DNA of 64,000 nt, taken from contig JAHDMJ010000032.1 of NCBI GenBank assembly GCA_018436095.1, positions 1 to 64,000 on the forward strand, given 5' to 3'. Within the stretch, counting starts at the first letter, position 1. The number at the start of each line of letters is the position of its first letter. The DNA comes from Clostridia bacterium (GTDB lineage Bacteria; Bacillota; Peptococcia; DRI-13; UBA5745). Under the pieces are notes generated by a model, which did not search any database, was not told the DNA's origin, and was given only the letters and a program-made list of their open reading frames with translations. This document shows, piece by piece, positions 25,739 through 34,997 of this stretch. Position numbers and translations under genes: made by a program.

Positions 25739-26516
25739 AGCGCTTCCTCCTCATATCCGGCACCGCCTCCAGCAACCGGCGGGTATAATCATCCTTCGCC
25801 TGCTGCAGTATCTCTTCCCGGCAGCCGGATTCCACCACCCTGCCGCCGGTCATCACCAGTATACGGTCGGCCATATAGGCGGCTACCCCCAGGTTATGGG
25901 TAACAAGCAAAATAGAAGTACCGTATTGCTGCCGCAGCTCCAGCATCTGGCGTACAATTTGGGCTTGGGTAGTCACATCCAGGGCGCTGGTAGGCTCATC
26001 AGCCAGCAGCAGCTTTGGCTCAAATACCATGGCCATGGCAATGCCTGCCCGCTGGCGCATACCGCCGGAAAGCTGGAAGGGATAGGATTTCATAATATCC
26101 CCGCTATGGGGCAGTCCCATGCGTTCCAGCATCACCCGGCCCATTTCCCAGGCCTCTTTTTTTGCCATAGGCCGGTGAGTGCGAATATACTCCACAAACT
26201 GGCTGCCGATGGTGCGGATTGGGTTCAGCATGGCACCGGAATCCTGAAAAATCATGGATATCCGCTGGCCCCGCAAATTACGCCATTCTTCACCGGATAG
26301 CTGCAACAGCGACAGGCCCTGAAACAAAATGTCGCCCTGTATCACTTTGCCGCCGCCGGGCAAAAGGCCGATAGCGCTGCGAATGGCGGTGGTCTTGCCG
26401 CTGCCGCTTTCCCCCACCAGGGCAACAATTTCACCGGCCTTTACTTCCAGATTAAAGCCGGAAAGAGCCGGCGCTCCATCGCCGTAGGCAACAGATACGT
26501 TCTGGTAACAAAGCAT
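25731..26516 (-). CDS. Opp/Nik-type ABC transporter ATP-binding protein (OppD/NikD-like)
   Basis: 261 aa. Walker A GESGSGKTT, Q-loop region MIFQDSGAMLNPIRT, signature LSGGMRQRAGIAMAM, Walker B LLLADEPTSALD. It lacks the long C-terminal extension seen in OppD, which makes it closer to the NikD size class. Starts 5 bases after the fused permease/binding protein and overlaps the next gene, so it is translated as part of the operon. Confidence 0.92.
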   Translation of the reverse strand: MLCYQNVSVAYGDGAPALSGFNLEVKAGEIVALVGESGSGKTTAIRSAIGLLPGGGKVIQGDILFQGLSLLQLSGEEWRNLRGQRISMIFQDSGAMLNPIRTIGSQFVEYIRTHRPMAKKEAWEMGRVMLERMGLPHSGDIMKSYPFQLSGGMRQRAGIAMAMVFEPKLLLADEPTSALDVTTQAQIVRQMLELRQQYGTSILLVTHNLGVAAYMADRILVMTGGRVVESGCREEILQQAKDDYTRRLLEAVPDMRRKRYV

Positions 26517-26521
26517 AATGG

Positions 26522-28963
26522 TTACTCCGCAGGCTTAATATCGGTGGTCAGCCAGTAATAGTCCATAGTGGCGATTTCCGCCCCCCTGACCTTTTGGGCA
26601 TTGCTGATCATGCGGCTATTGTAGTAGCCATAAACGATGTTGGAAGCATCGTCAATCAGAATCTGCTGCAGCCGGGTAATCAACTCCGTCCTGCGGCCGC
26701 TGTCCAGCTCCGCCATCAGCTCCTCATAAACAGCATCGTACTCCGGGTTGGCATAAAAGCCGTAGCTGGCGGAGTGTCCCGAGTACCAGTTGCCTAAAAA
26801 CTCCACAGGGTCCCCGGTACTAACAGTCAAGGCGTTTGATGTAATCATGTCGAATTCTCCGGCATTCTGCAAAGCCAAAGCCGTATCATAGTCCCGGATA
26901 TTGACGTTTACCTTGATGCCGATTTCACTCAGCTGCAAAGCTACCGCCTCCGCAAATTCGTTGAGATTACGGCTGCTAAAGGCTACGGAGTTTAACTCAA
27001 TATTCTTGCCCTCAAGCTCCCGCCAGCCGTCGCCATTGCTATCAACAATCCCGGCTTCATCCAGCAAAGCAATGGCCTTTTCCTTATTGTAAGGGAAAGG
27101 ATCAGTGAGTTTATCGTAATTATAGGTAAGGGAAGAAGGAAGCACCGAGATGCCGGGCGTATACATCCCCGCTACCGTCACATTGCACATGGTGTCCCGG
27201 TCAATAGCCATAAGAATCCCTTGGCGCAGCGTTTCATTGCTCAGAACGCCCTTAAAATTCATGTAGGAATTACCGGTACGGACACCGGAGGCCGTAGAAA
27301 TATAGTATTGTTCATCGGCAGCAAGCTTTTCCAGATCACTGGCCGTTGTAATGTTCTCCACCAGGTCCACATCGCCGCTTTGCAGGGCCATAGCCTTAGT
27401 GGAGCTGTCATTAATGAAAAGAATAGTAACGCTTTCATAAGGAACCTCACCGTTCCAGTAATGTTCGTTGCGCTCCAGGTCCATGCTGATGCTGCCTTCA
27501 ACCTTTTTCACTTTGTAGGGGCCGGTGCCGATAATCTCCTGGTCTGCCACAGAAGTGTCGATAATAGAAAAATAAGGGTAAGCAAGAATACCGGGAATAT
27601 TGGAGTTGGGTTTATCGCAAACAAGGGTTACCGTACCCTCTTGGTCATCGGCAGCAATAGAGGCGTAAGTGAGGTAGCCGTCGGGTCTGGAGTTGCCGGC
27701 GCCTCCTTGGGAAGCGTCGGTTTGGGCATACAGCCGCTCAATAGAAGCCATAACGGCAGAGGCTGTCACATCGTTGCCGTTGGAAAACTTCACGCCCCCC
27801 CGAATATGCAAGGTCCAGGTTTTGTAGTCCTCTGAAACAGTATAGTCGTCGCAAATATTAGGCTGGGCTACTACCTGATCGGAAAATTTAAACAAGCACT
27901 CGGTAATGCCATAGCGGATACCGCACCAACTGGAGTTAACATTGGTGGCCGGGTCCAAGGAATCGGAATAATTATAGCAGCCAAAGTTCAAATGGGCTTC
28001 TTTACCTGTCCCGCCCTCACTTTGAGCAGCTTGACTGCCGCAGCCGCCGAGCACGCTAAATCCAAGGAAAACAGCCATCATCAACCCCATAACTTTTAAA
28101 AATCTCTTCATCATCCCTACGCTCCTTTTATTCTTTTGGAATACTTGATTGCTTCCTTGAGGGTCCAACAAATCCCGCAGGCTATCGCCCAGGAGATTGA
28201 AAGCCACAACAGTGATAAAGATAGCCAGGCCGGGAAAAATCATCAGCCAGGGGGCGGATTCCATATAAGCCCGGCCCTCATTGAGCATATAACCCCACTC
28301 AATGGAGGTGGATTGGGCGCCTAAGCCCAGGAAGGAGAAAGCGGCCAGCTCCAGCATCATGCCGCCCATATCCGTTGCCGCCGTAATTACCAAAGTCGGC
28401 AGAACCGAGGGCAGCATATAACGCCACAGCATATGCCGGGTTCTGGTTCCCGACATAACAGCCGCCAGAACGTAATCCTGATGCTTAATTTTCAATACCA
28501 GGCTGCGGGCCAGCCGGGCATACTTTGTCCAGCTAACCATGGTAATGGCTATAACCGCATTGGTGATGCTGGGGCCCATAATGCCGGCAATGGCGATAGC
28601 CAGGGCCATACCGGGAAAAGAGACCATCATATCGGAGACGCGCATAATTAACGTATCGGCAATGCCTCCCAAGTAGCCGGCTACAATGCCCAGACTGCCG
28701 CCCAAGACAAGAATGCACAGCACCAATACCAAAGTGGCCGATAAAGAGGTGCGGGCCCCATAAATAACCCGGGAAAATAAATCCCTGCCCATGCGGTCTG
28801 TGCCAAACCAGTGTTCGCCGCCAGGTCCTTGGGTGGCGTCTGTCAGCACGGCCCTTCCCGGATCATGGGTGGCAATGTAAGGAGCAAAAACTGCTATTGC
28901 CACAATACAGAAGACAAAAATCAGGAAAAAAAGGAATTGCCGTTTTTTCTGAATCATCGGCAT
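26522..28963 (-). CDS. Opp/Nik-type permease (OppC/NikC-like) fused to solute-binding lipoprotein
   Basis: 813 aa in one open frame. Residues 1-280 are a complete OppC/NikC permease (six hydrophobic segments; EAA-loop region LAAVMSGTRTRHMLWRYMLP; end NLLGDSLRDLLDP). Without any stop the frame continues at residue 284 into MMKRFLKVMGLMMAVFLGFS plus lipobox LGGC and an SBP_bac_5 (NikA/OppA-type) binding protein (LNFGCYNYSDSLDPATN ... YYWLTTDIKPAE). An AAAGGAG sits 7 bases before the internal ATG (28112-28114), so a separate binding protein can also be made. Either a true fusion in which the signal acts as TM7, or recent loss of the permease stop codon. Substrate probably cobalt, nickel or a corrinoid-related compound, from the riboswitch. 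Confidence 0.88.
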   Translation of the reverse strand: MPMIQKKRQFLFFLIFVFCIVAIAVFAPYIATHDPGRAVLTDATQGPGGEHWFGTDRMGRDLFSRVIYGARTSLSATLVLVLCILVLGGSLGIVAGYLGGIADTLIMRVSDMMVSFPGMALAIAIAGIMGPSITNAVIAITMVSWTKYARLARSLVLKIKHQDYVLAAVMSGTRTRHMLWRYMLPSVLPTLVITAATDMGGMMLELAAFSFLGLGAQSTSIEWGYMLNEGRAYMESAPWLMIFPGLAIFITVVAFNLLGDSLRDLLDPQGSNQVFQKNKRSVGMMKRFLKVMGLMMAVFLGFSVLGGCGSQAAQSEGGTGKEAHLNFGCYNYSDSLDPATNVNSSWCGIRYGITECLFKFSDQVVAQPNICDDYTVSEDYKTWTLHIRGGVKFSNGNDVTASAVMASIERLYAQTDASQGGAGNSRPDGYLTYASIAADDQEGTVTLVCDKPNSNIPGILAYPYFSIIDTSVADQEIIGTGPYKVKKVEGSISMDLERNEHYWNGEVPYESVTILFINDSSTKAMALQSGDVDLVENITTASDLEKLAADEQYYISTASGVRTGNSYMNFKGVLSNETLRQGILMAIDRDTMCNVTVAGMYTPGISVLPSSLTYNYDKLTDPFPYNKEKAIALLDEAGIVDSNGDGWRELEGKNIELNSVAFSSRNLNEFAEAVALQLSEIGIKVNVNIRDYDTALALQNAGEFDMITSNALTVSTGDPVEFLGNWYSGHSASYGFYANPEYDAVYEELMAELDSGRRTELITRLQQILIDDASNIVYGYYNSRMISNAQKVRGAEIATMDYYWLTTDIKPAE

Positions 28964-28964
28964 G

Positions 28965-29900
28965 CTAAACCCCCTTCCTGAGACGGGGATCTAAAAAGCT
29001 GTAAGAGATGTCCACAGCTAAATTCACCAGCATATAAATGAGGGCCACCCACAGAATATAGCCCTGAATCAGCGGATAATCCATAGCGATAATAGCGGCA
29101 ATGGCTAAACTTCCTAAAGCAGGATAGGAAAAAATCACTTCCACCACTGCCGTCCCGCCCAAAAGAGAGCCTAAGGATAAGCCCAGCATGGTAAGCAGAG
29201 GCAGCATGGCGTTGGGAATCACATGGCGCCACAAAACCGTGGACTCAGAAAGGCCCCGGGCCAAGGCTCCCGAGACGTAATCCTGGTTCATCTCCTCCAA
29301 AATAGCCGCCCGCACCTGCCGGGCATATTTTCCCGCCATAGCAAAGGCCAGAGTGAAAGCGGGCAAGATCATTTTTTTAAAGCCCATGCCCACGGCAACC
29401 ACCGGCAGCAGTTTCAGCTTTACCCCGATTAAATACAGCAAGAGTAAACCCACCCAGAAGTTGGGCATAGAAATGCCCAAAAATGTGCCGCTGCGCATAA
29501 CGTAATCAATGGGCCGGTTTTGGTAGAGGGCAGAGATCACGCCTGTGGGAACGGCCATCACCACCATCATGGCCAAAGATAGAAAAGCAAGATACAGCGT
29601 AGGCCACACCCTTGACGCCAACATCTGGGCTACGGGCTTGCCCTGGGAGTAGGAGATGCCGAAATCCCCCTGCAAGCAGTTTTTCAGCCAGCTGGCGTAT
29701 TGCATCAGAAAAGGCCGGTTAAGCCCCATCTCCTCCCGGATTTCCGCCATTACCTCCTCGGAGGGGATGTTGCCGCTGACGGCAAACATGGCCCGCACCG
29801 GATCACCGGGAGCCAAATAGACCAGCAAAAAGCTCATGAAGCTGATGCCCAGCAAAACAATGATAATTTGAGTTAATCGTTTGGCAAGCTGTCTTTTCAT
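28965..29900 (-). CDS. Opp/Nik-type ABC transporter permease (OppB/NikB-like)
   Basis: 311 aa, six membrane segments. Typical features: the N-terminal helix IIIVLLGISFMSFLLVYLAP followed by GDPVRAMF, and the EAA motif GALARGLSESTVLWRHVIPN. First gene after the cobalamin riboswitch/terminator. Forms the translocation pore with the OppC-like half of the next gene, which begins immediately downstream. Confidence 0.93.
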   Translation of the reverse strand: MKRQLAKRLTQIIIVLLGISFMSFLLVYLAPGDPVRAMFAVSGNIPSEEVMAEIREEMGLNRPFLMQYASWLKNCLQGDFGISYSQGKPVAQMLASRVWPTLYLAFLSLAMMVVMAVPTGVISALYQNRPIDYVMRSGTFLGISMPNFWVGLLLLYLIGVKLKLLPVVAVGMGFKKMILPAFTLAFAMAGKYARQVRAAILEEMNQDYVSGALARGLSESTVLWRHVIPNAMLPLLTMLGLSLGSLLGGTAVVEVIFSYPALGSLAIAAIIAMDYPLIQGYILWVALIYMLVNLAVDISYSFLDPRLRKGV

Positions 29901-29958
29901 CTACCCACCCCGTATTTTTAGTTGCTGTCGGATGCGGTTAAAACGCAAAATGGAATAT

Positions 29959-29997
29959 AAAAAAGTGTGCCAATCTGGAAAATCCAAATTGACACAC
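29959..29997 (-). terminator. Intrinsic terminator of the cobalamin riboswitch
   Basis: On the minus strand GTGTGTCAATTTGG pairs (with two G-U/T wobbles) to CCAGATTGGCACAC through loop ATTTT, followed by TTTTTTAT. It lies between the aptamer and the permease start and is the likely expression platform. Confidence 0.85.
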
Positions 29998-30054
29998 CCG
30001 TTTTTGTGTGTACAGCACAACTGCTTCCCCTGCAGTGCGCTAAAATGACGGAAA

Positions 30055-30272
30055 GTGTAAGTCTCCTGACTTGCGTTAGGGAGGCTAATGCCTCCTGCGC
30101 CTGTATCCTACCTTCCCATGATGCTAACGCTTCACAGTGGCGGACTTTCGTCCAGACAGCGGTCCTTCGCTGCTTCGGTACAGCCTCACGCTTACAGTGC
30201 CGGTAACGCGGGGATTCTCACCCCATTCCATTTACGCCTCGGCCCTCAACAATACTGCGGGAACCGGAACGA
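30055..30272 (-). promoter_or_regulatory. Cobalamin riboswitch
   Basis: Minus-strand sequence contains the conserved cobalamin-aptamer blocks in order: GGGGTGAGAATCCCCGCG, GGCACTGTAAGCG, CCGCCACTGTG, CATGGGAAGG, and the terminal AAGTCAGGAGAC. It is followed by an intrinsic terminator and then the Opp/Nik-type operon. High cobalamin should cause premature termination, so the transporter is expected to be made when B12 is scarce. Outer boundaries are approximate. Confidence 0.93.
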
Positions 30273-30388
30273 CAACTTCCCCTTTTATTTTGCTCAATGA
30301 TCCAAATTATCAGAAAATCCTTTAAGTAGAATATCACAGAATCTTGACTAAGCCAAGCAAAAATTTTGTTCTGGTTTGGTAAAATTTA

Positions 30389-30667
30389 ATGATTTGTCTG
30401 GACTTAACGCCGTCATATCTTGCGGCCATAAGGCATTCCATAAAAGAAAGTTGGACTCCCCCGGGCTTCGAAAGGAGCAAGCAAAGTGAAGGCTTATTCG
30501 GGCCAGTGAAAAACGAAATGTTCTATAACCAAGATTGGGCAGGAGTAAGCATTGAGGAGTTCATCCATACGCCTAATACCTATCTCGTCTGGTACAATGA
30601 AGAACGAATTAAAACGTCTTTAGGATACATGAGCCCTAAGGAGTATCCTGAGTTCCCGCAGAATTAA
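30389..30667 (+). pseudogene. IS3-family (IS150-like) transposase C-terminal remnant
   Basis: Only the last ~60 residues of an IS3-family integrase domain are recognisable: SEGLFGPVKNEMFYNQDW ... TYLVWYNEERIKTSLGYMSP, corresponding to the usual E..FG..K.E.FY and YN..RI...L..MSP region with the final catalytic Glu. The upstream part of the frame is not transposase-like, and no inverted ends were identified. A dead fragment. Confidence 0.8.
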
Positions 30668-30773
30668 ACCATACAATCCTAGAACCCTTGATCAATAAGG
30701 GTTAATCAGATTCTTATCCCAAAAGCTGTATAGTATAATACTCTCTACCTTGGCGTAAGGGCCAGGGGCCGGC

Positions 30774-31119
30774 AGACAAAATTGCAGGCTTAAAGTAGAT
30801 CGTTTCTCTATGGCCTATCCCTAATGGAAAGAAATGGGCAGACCCCCACCGGCAGGGGGTGGTTGGCTTATTGAAGGCCCCCCTCTGTGCAAAATTGCAA
30901 GTTTGTCTTCGTCTAGAGACCCTTATCAGCGAGAATGTTAGAAAGCTTAAGCATTTTTTGCAGTTTGGTGGTGAATTGATTTCTGCCAGGGCACTAGATA
31001 CAGCCAAAGCATACATTTCTACTTATTTTTTGAGCCGCCATAACTCTAAGGGGTGTCTACAAACCTGCATTTTTGCTCAACTGGCGCCTTTATTGGATAC
31101 AAACCTGCATTTTTGCACA
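30774..31119. repeat. Inverted-repeat array C
   Basis: Left copies at 30774 (degenerate, ACAAAATTGCAGGCTT) and 30886-30907 (TGTGCAAAATTGCAAGTTTG); right, inverted copies at 31059-31079 and 31099-31119 (ACAAACCTGCATTTTTGCAC), 40 nt apart. No credible gene in 30668-31352. A 14-bp direct repeat AAAATGTCCGCACC (31121 and 31293) follows. Confidence 0.65.
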
Positions 31120-31314
31120 TAAAATGTCCGCACCACCAGAGGACAAAGCCTGCAGACCGGGCAAAAGCGAATTCCGAGTCAAGCTTGGTACGACAAACCT
31201 GATTATTGACTTTTTTCGCTGTATGGTGTAATTTTGCGGGAAGTTAGGTACTCATAGACAGAGTCTCGGATTGGCCCTTTAGCCAGTCCAAGAAAATGTC
31301 CGCACCCCCCACGC

Positions 31315-31348
31315 AAAAAGGACGCCTCAACAAGAGACGTCCTTTTTA
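31315..31348 (-). terminator. Terminator downstream of tRNA-Gly
   Basis: AAAGGACG ... CTC / GAG ... CGTCCTTT stem with TTTTT on the minus-strand side, directly after the tRNA. Confidence 0.85.
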
Positions 31349-31352
31349 TAAG

Positions 31353-31424
31353 AGCGGAAGACGAGATTCGAACTCGCGACCCTCGCCTTGGCAAGGCGAT
31401 GCTCTACCACTGAGCCACTTCCGC
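31353..31424 (-). tRNA. tRNA-Gly (GCC)
   Basis: Cloverleaf on the minus strand: acceptor GCGGAAG/CTTCCGC, D arm GCTC.GTGGTA.GAGC, anticodon stem TCGCC/GGCGA with loop TTGCCAA (anticodon GCC), T loop GTTCGAATC. The CCA end is not encoded. Confidence 0.97.
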
Positions 31425-31523
31425 AGATCACCGCCTGGTTTAGCCGGAAGCTAGTCCCTGACGACAAAATGTATTATAGCATAAAGTATAGCCGGCTGAC
31501 AAGAGGATTTTTCGCTATTTATT

Positions 31524-32120
31524 CTATTTATTCTTTTTGCCCAATTTGTTTTCCGTGCCTGCCAGAATCCTCTTAATATTGCTTTCATGCTTCCAGAGAA
31601 CTAAGGCAACGGCACATACGCCAAAGAGAATAATCGGGACAGGGGGCTGGAAAAACAACATACAGACAAGCAAGGTCACAGCCCCGGCAATAGAACCCAG
31701 GGAAACCATTCTGGTTATTAAGATAGCGAGGATAAATGCGGCAATCATGATGAGCAAGGCTTTAGGCAGCAAAACCAGTACCACGCCGGCGCCGGTGGCC
31801 ACGCCTTTGCCGCCTTTGAAGCCAAAAAATACAGGAAAGCAATGGCCCAGCATAGCAAAAATACCGGCCACGCCGCCGCCGGCAACCCCGGCCAGGCTAA
31901 GACCTATCCAGGCTGCCAAGGCCCCTTTCAGCAAATCGGCCAGCAATACCAAAGCCCCCTGGAGCTTGCCTTGAGTACGCAGCACATTGGTAGCTCCGGC
32001 ATTGCCGCTGCCTTCCTGGCGGATATCCCGGGAAGTGCCCAGCAATCTGGGAATGATGATGCCAAAGGACATGGAGCCCAACAAATAGGCAAAAATTCCG
32101 GCCATAAGCAGCTTAATCAT
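31524..32120 (-). CDS. plsY: Glycerol-3-phosphate acyltransferase PlsY
   Basis: 198 aa from ATG 32118-32120; a GTG nine bases upstream is the alternative. Five membrane segments and the PlsY motifs: SMSFGIIIPR (near residue 20), GSGNAGATNVLR, and GFKGGKGVATG. It transfers the acyl group from acyl-phosphate to glycerol-3-phosphate, the first step of phospholipid synthesis, in the membrane. Its start lies inside the last codons of der, so translation is likely coupled. Confidence 0.95.
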   Translation of the reverse strand: MIKLLMAGIFAYLLGSMSFGIIIPRLLGTSRDIRQEGSGNAGATNVLRTQGKLQGALVLLADLLKGALAAWIGLSLAGVAGGGVAGIFAMLGHCFPVFFGFKGGKGVATGAGVVLVLLPKALLIMIAAFILAILITRMVSLGSIAGAVTLLVCMLFFQPPVPIILFGVCAVALVLWKHESNIKRILAGTENKLGKKNK

Positions 32121-33441
32121 TATCCCCACCCTTTTGTCTTACGGTCATGCGAACAGGGGTTCCTTCAAAACCAAAATTTTTGCGGATCTGATTTTCCAAA
32201 TAGCGTAGATAAGAAAAATGCATAAGCTCCGGCTCATTGACAAAGAAAATAAAATTGGGAGGCTTAACCCCGGCCTGGGTGCAATAAAAGATTTTCAGCC
32301 GCCGGCCTTTATCCGTAGGAGCTGGATTCAATTGTACCGCCTGGCTGATCACGTCGTTTAGCACGCTGGTGGTCACCCGGTGGTTTTGCTGCTCCGCTAC
32401 GAAAGAGACCAGCTCCGGCAGCTTGCTTACCCGCTGCTTTGTTAAAGCAGAAATAAAGAGTATCGGGGCATAGGCCAGAAAACCCAACTCCTGCCGCAAC
32501 TGTTTCTCCATACGGTGCATAGTGTTTTGGTCTTTTTCAATCAGGTCCCATTTATTGATTACCAAAATCAGGCCCCGGCCAGCTTCGTCGGCATAGCCGG
32601 CAATTTTTTTATCCTGTTCCGTCAAACCGGTGCTGCCGTCGATAACCATCAATACTACGTCGCTGCGGTCCACCGCCCGCAAAGCCCGGATAACGCTGTA
32701 GCGTTCCGGTCCTTCTTCCACGTTCTTTCTCTTGCGCATGCCTGCAGTATCAACGATGATGTAGTCTTGCCCATTGGCCTTAAAGGGCGTATCAATGGCG
32801 TCTCTGGTGGTACCGGCCATATCGCTGACAATCGTCCGGTTTTGGCCGATGATGGCATTGACCAAGGAGGATTTGCCTACATTGGGCCGGCCGATTACCG
32901 CAATGCGGATCACATCCGGTTCCCGAAATTCTTCTCCCGTATCAGGCAGTTCCTTGACGACGGCATCCAGCAAATCCCCGGTATTCATGCCATGCAGAGA
33001 AGATACGGCAATGGGCTCGCCAAAGCCCAGGCTATAAAACTCCACGGCATTAAAATTATTAACGAAGTTGTCGGTTTTATTTACACAAACAATCACCGGT
33101 TTTTTTGTCCGGCGCAAAAGTACTGCCAAAGCTTCATCTTCCGCTGTCAAGCCCACCTGGCCGTCCACTACAAAGACAATAGCGTCGGCTTCTTCCATGG
33201 CGATGGCCGCCTGCAGCCTGACCTGCCCAAGAATGGTGCTTTCTTCTTCAACCAGATCAATACCGCCGGTATCTACAATGGTCATCACTGTATTTTGCCA
33301 TTCCGTATCAAAGTACAATCTATCCCTGGTAACGCCGGGCCGGTCGTCTACTATGGCTATGCGGCCCCCGGCCAGCCGGTTAAATAATGTGGACTTGCCT
33401 ACATTAGGCCGTCCTACTATAGCCACTATTGGTTTTGCCAC
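32113..33441 (-). CDS. der: Ribosome-assembly GTPase Der (EngA)
   Basis: 442 aa with the diagnostic tandem GTPase domains: G1 GRPNVGKSTLFNRL (about residue 9) with DTGG and NKTD, and a second G1 GRPNVGKSSLVNAI with DTAG and NKWD, followed by the KH-like domain (GRRLKIFYCTQAGVKPPNF). Required for 50S subunit maturation. Overlaps the DUF512 gene upstream (15 bases) and plsY downstream; the order DUF512-der-plsY is common in Clostridia. Confidence 0.97.
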   Translation of the reverse strand: MAKPIVAIVGRPNVGKSTLFNRLAGGRIAIVDDRPGVTRDRLYFDTEWQNTVMTIVDTGGIDLVEEESTILGQVRLQAAIAMEEADAIVFVVDGQVGLTAEDEALAVLLRRTKKPVIVCVNKTDNFVNNFNAVEFYSLGFGEPIAVSSLHGMNTGDLLDAVVKELPDTGEEFREPDVIRIAVIGRPNVGKSSLVNAIIGQNRTIVSDMAGTTRDAIDTPFKANGQDYIIVDTAGMRKRKNVEEGPERYSVIRALRAVDRSDVVLMVIDGSTGLTEQDKKIAGYADEAGRGLILVINKWDLIEKDQNTMHRMEKQLRQELGFLAYAPILFISALTKQRVSKLPELVSFVAEQQNHRVTTSVLNDVISQAVQLNPAPTDKGRRLKIFYCTQAGVKPPNFIFFVNEPELMHFSYLRYLENQIRKNFGFEGTPVRMTVRQKGGDND

Positions 33442-34754
33442 TCTTTTTCCTTCCTTTCTGTTTCCAGTAACCTGGCCAAAAGCCGATCCCCGGAAGAGGG
33501 TAAAAAAACCAGGTCCAGGTTTAAAGCCGTACTAACTTCCGCCACCGTCAGGCCGTCTAAAAAACGGTCTTGTTTATCCCGAATCATGACTTCCGGCAGG
33601 TAAACAGCAGTGCCGGGGCTGAAGCTTTTGCTTCCCAGCTCCGCCATGAGGCAGCTTCCGGTCAAGAGGCCGCTGACATTGACGGTAGGACCAAAAAAAT
33701 GATTCTGCAAAGGCAGCACCTCAACAGTCAAACCCTTTACCGCCTTTAATCTATCCCATAAAGGGTGCAATGCCTTAATGGCGGAAGCGCCGCCGGCCAG
33801 CACCAGATGCTTTGGCTGAGGCAGGACTGCCGGCAAAGGATAACCTTCCGCTTCTTCCAACAAACCCCGGATTAAGCCCACGCCATTTTCCCATTGGGGA
33901 TAACCTTCATAGGTCTCAGCCTCGGGCACAGGCTGCCCGGCCAGCACATAAAACTCATCGGACAGCCAAACAAAACGGGTGCCTTTTTCAGCCAAAAACC
34001 CTTCTTGCCAAGACGGCAGCCGGCCAATCAAGGCTTTGGCCTCAGCCGGCGTTACCTGGGGCAAAGCCGGCAAGCCTTCCCGGTATTTTGTCAGTCCTAC
34101 AGGAACCACAGCCAGGCTTAAAGCTCCCTCCAGCCGGCCAAACTCCTCTACGGTGCGCTCCAGAATAGCGCCGTCATTATAACCGGGACACAGAACCACC
34201 TGGCCATGAAATTCGATGCCGGCCTGATCCAGACGGATCAATATTTCCATCAGCCGGTCGGAACCTTTGCGGCCCAAAAGCCGGCTTCTCACCTCCGGAT
34301 CGGTGGCATGGATGGAAACATAGAGGGGGGAAAGCTTCTCTTCTTCTATCCGCCGCAAATCGCTTTCCGATAGATTGGTCAGCGTCACAAAACTGCCTTG
34401 CAAAAAGGAAAGACGGTAATCGTCATCCTTAATGTATAAGCTTTGGCGGCAATTGGGGGCCATTTGATTAACAAAACAAAAGAGGCAATTATTGGCGCAG
34501 CTGCGGATACCGTTAAAAACCGGCTCCTCAAACTGCACGCCTAATCCTTCGTCATATTCTTTATGTATATGATGTTGTTTTATGCCTGAATCAGTCAGCA
34601 CCTCCAGCAGGATATCTTCACCGGCCCACTCCCACTGAAACTGAATAAGGTCTTTTAAAGGCAAACCATTGATGCTCATAATTTCCTGGCCCGGCCTTAG
34701 GCCAAGGCGGCAGGCAATGGTATCGGAATAAACCTGGGCAATTACAGCCCCCAT
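33426..34754 (-). CDS. DUF512-family protein: PDZ plus radical-SAM-like Fe-S enzyme
   Basis: 442 aa; ATG 34754 after AAGGAG. Order: a PDZ-like domain at residues 1-70 (IACRLGLRPGQEIMSINGLP), then a radical-SAM-type cluster motif CANNCLFCFVNQ (C-x3-C-x2-C) with the TIM-barrel elements YVSIHATDPEVRSRLLG and GQVVLCPGYNDG, and the C-terminal DUF512 domain. Belongs to the conserved family (TIGR03279-type) usually found beside der. The reaction is unknown; a 4Fe-4S cluster and SAM are expected. Confidence 0.9.
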   Translation of the reverse strand: MGAVIAQVYSDTIACRLGLRPGQEIMSINGLPLKDLIQFQWEWAGEDILLEVLTDSGIKQHHIHKEYDEGLGVQFEEPVFNGIRSCANNCLFCFVNQMAPNCRQSLYIKDDDYRLSFLQGSFVTLTNLSESDLRRIEEEKLSPLYVSIHATDPEVRSRLLGRKGSDRLMEILIRLDQAGIEFHGQVVLCPGYNDGAILERTVEEFGRLEGALSLAVVPVGLTKYREGLPALPQVTPAEAKALIGRLPSWQEGFLAEKGTRFVWLSDEFYVLAGQPVPEAETYEGYPQWENGVGLIRGLLEEAEGYPLPAVLPQPKHLVLAGGASAIKALHPLWDRLKAVKGLTVEVLPLQNHFFGPTVNVSGLLTGSCLMAELGSKSFSPGTAVYLPEVMIRDKQDRFLDGLTVAEVSTALNLDLVFLPSSGDRLLARLLETERKEKEWQNQ

Positions 34755-34857
34755 AAGGTATTCTCCTTGCTTTTCGTATTCTGCCGCAAATGGACAGATT
34801 GGTATTATCTATTATGGTGGATGAAGGCCGTTTCGTCAACAATAATGCAAAAAAGAA

Positions 34858-34936
34858 GGGAAGGCTTTACCCAAAGGCCCTGCCAGCCCCGTTCACTTCG
34901 CAGGATAACTGGCTTGGCCTTTTTTAACGCCTTCCC
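34858..34936 (-). terminator. Terminator after spoIIP
   Basis: Long nested hairpin: outer GGGAAGGC/GCCTTCCC, inner AGGCC/GGCCT-type pairing, with TTCTTTTTTG after it on the minus strand. The flanking 34755-34997 stretch contains no gene. Confidence 0.65.
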
Positions 34937-34997
34937 TCATTTTTATCAATTGTTTACTCGTGCTCTAATCCTGAAAAACGGGCCATTTACAAAGCCA

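Noticed and set aside
32515-33387. 290-codon open frame on the plus strand
   Set aside because: Antisense to der, which is unmistakable.
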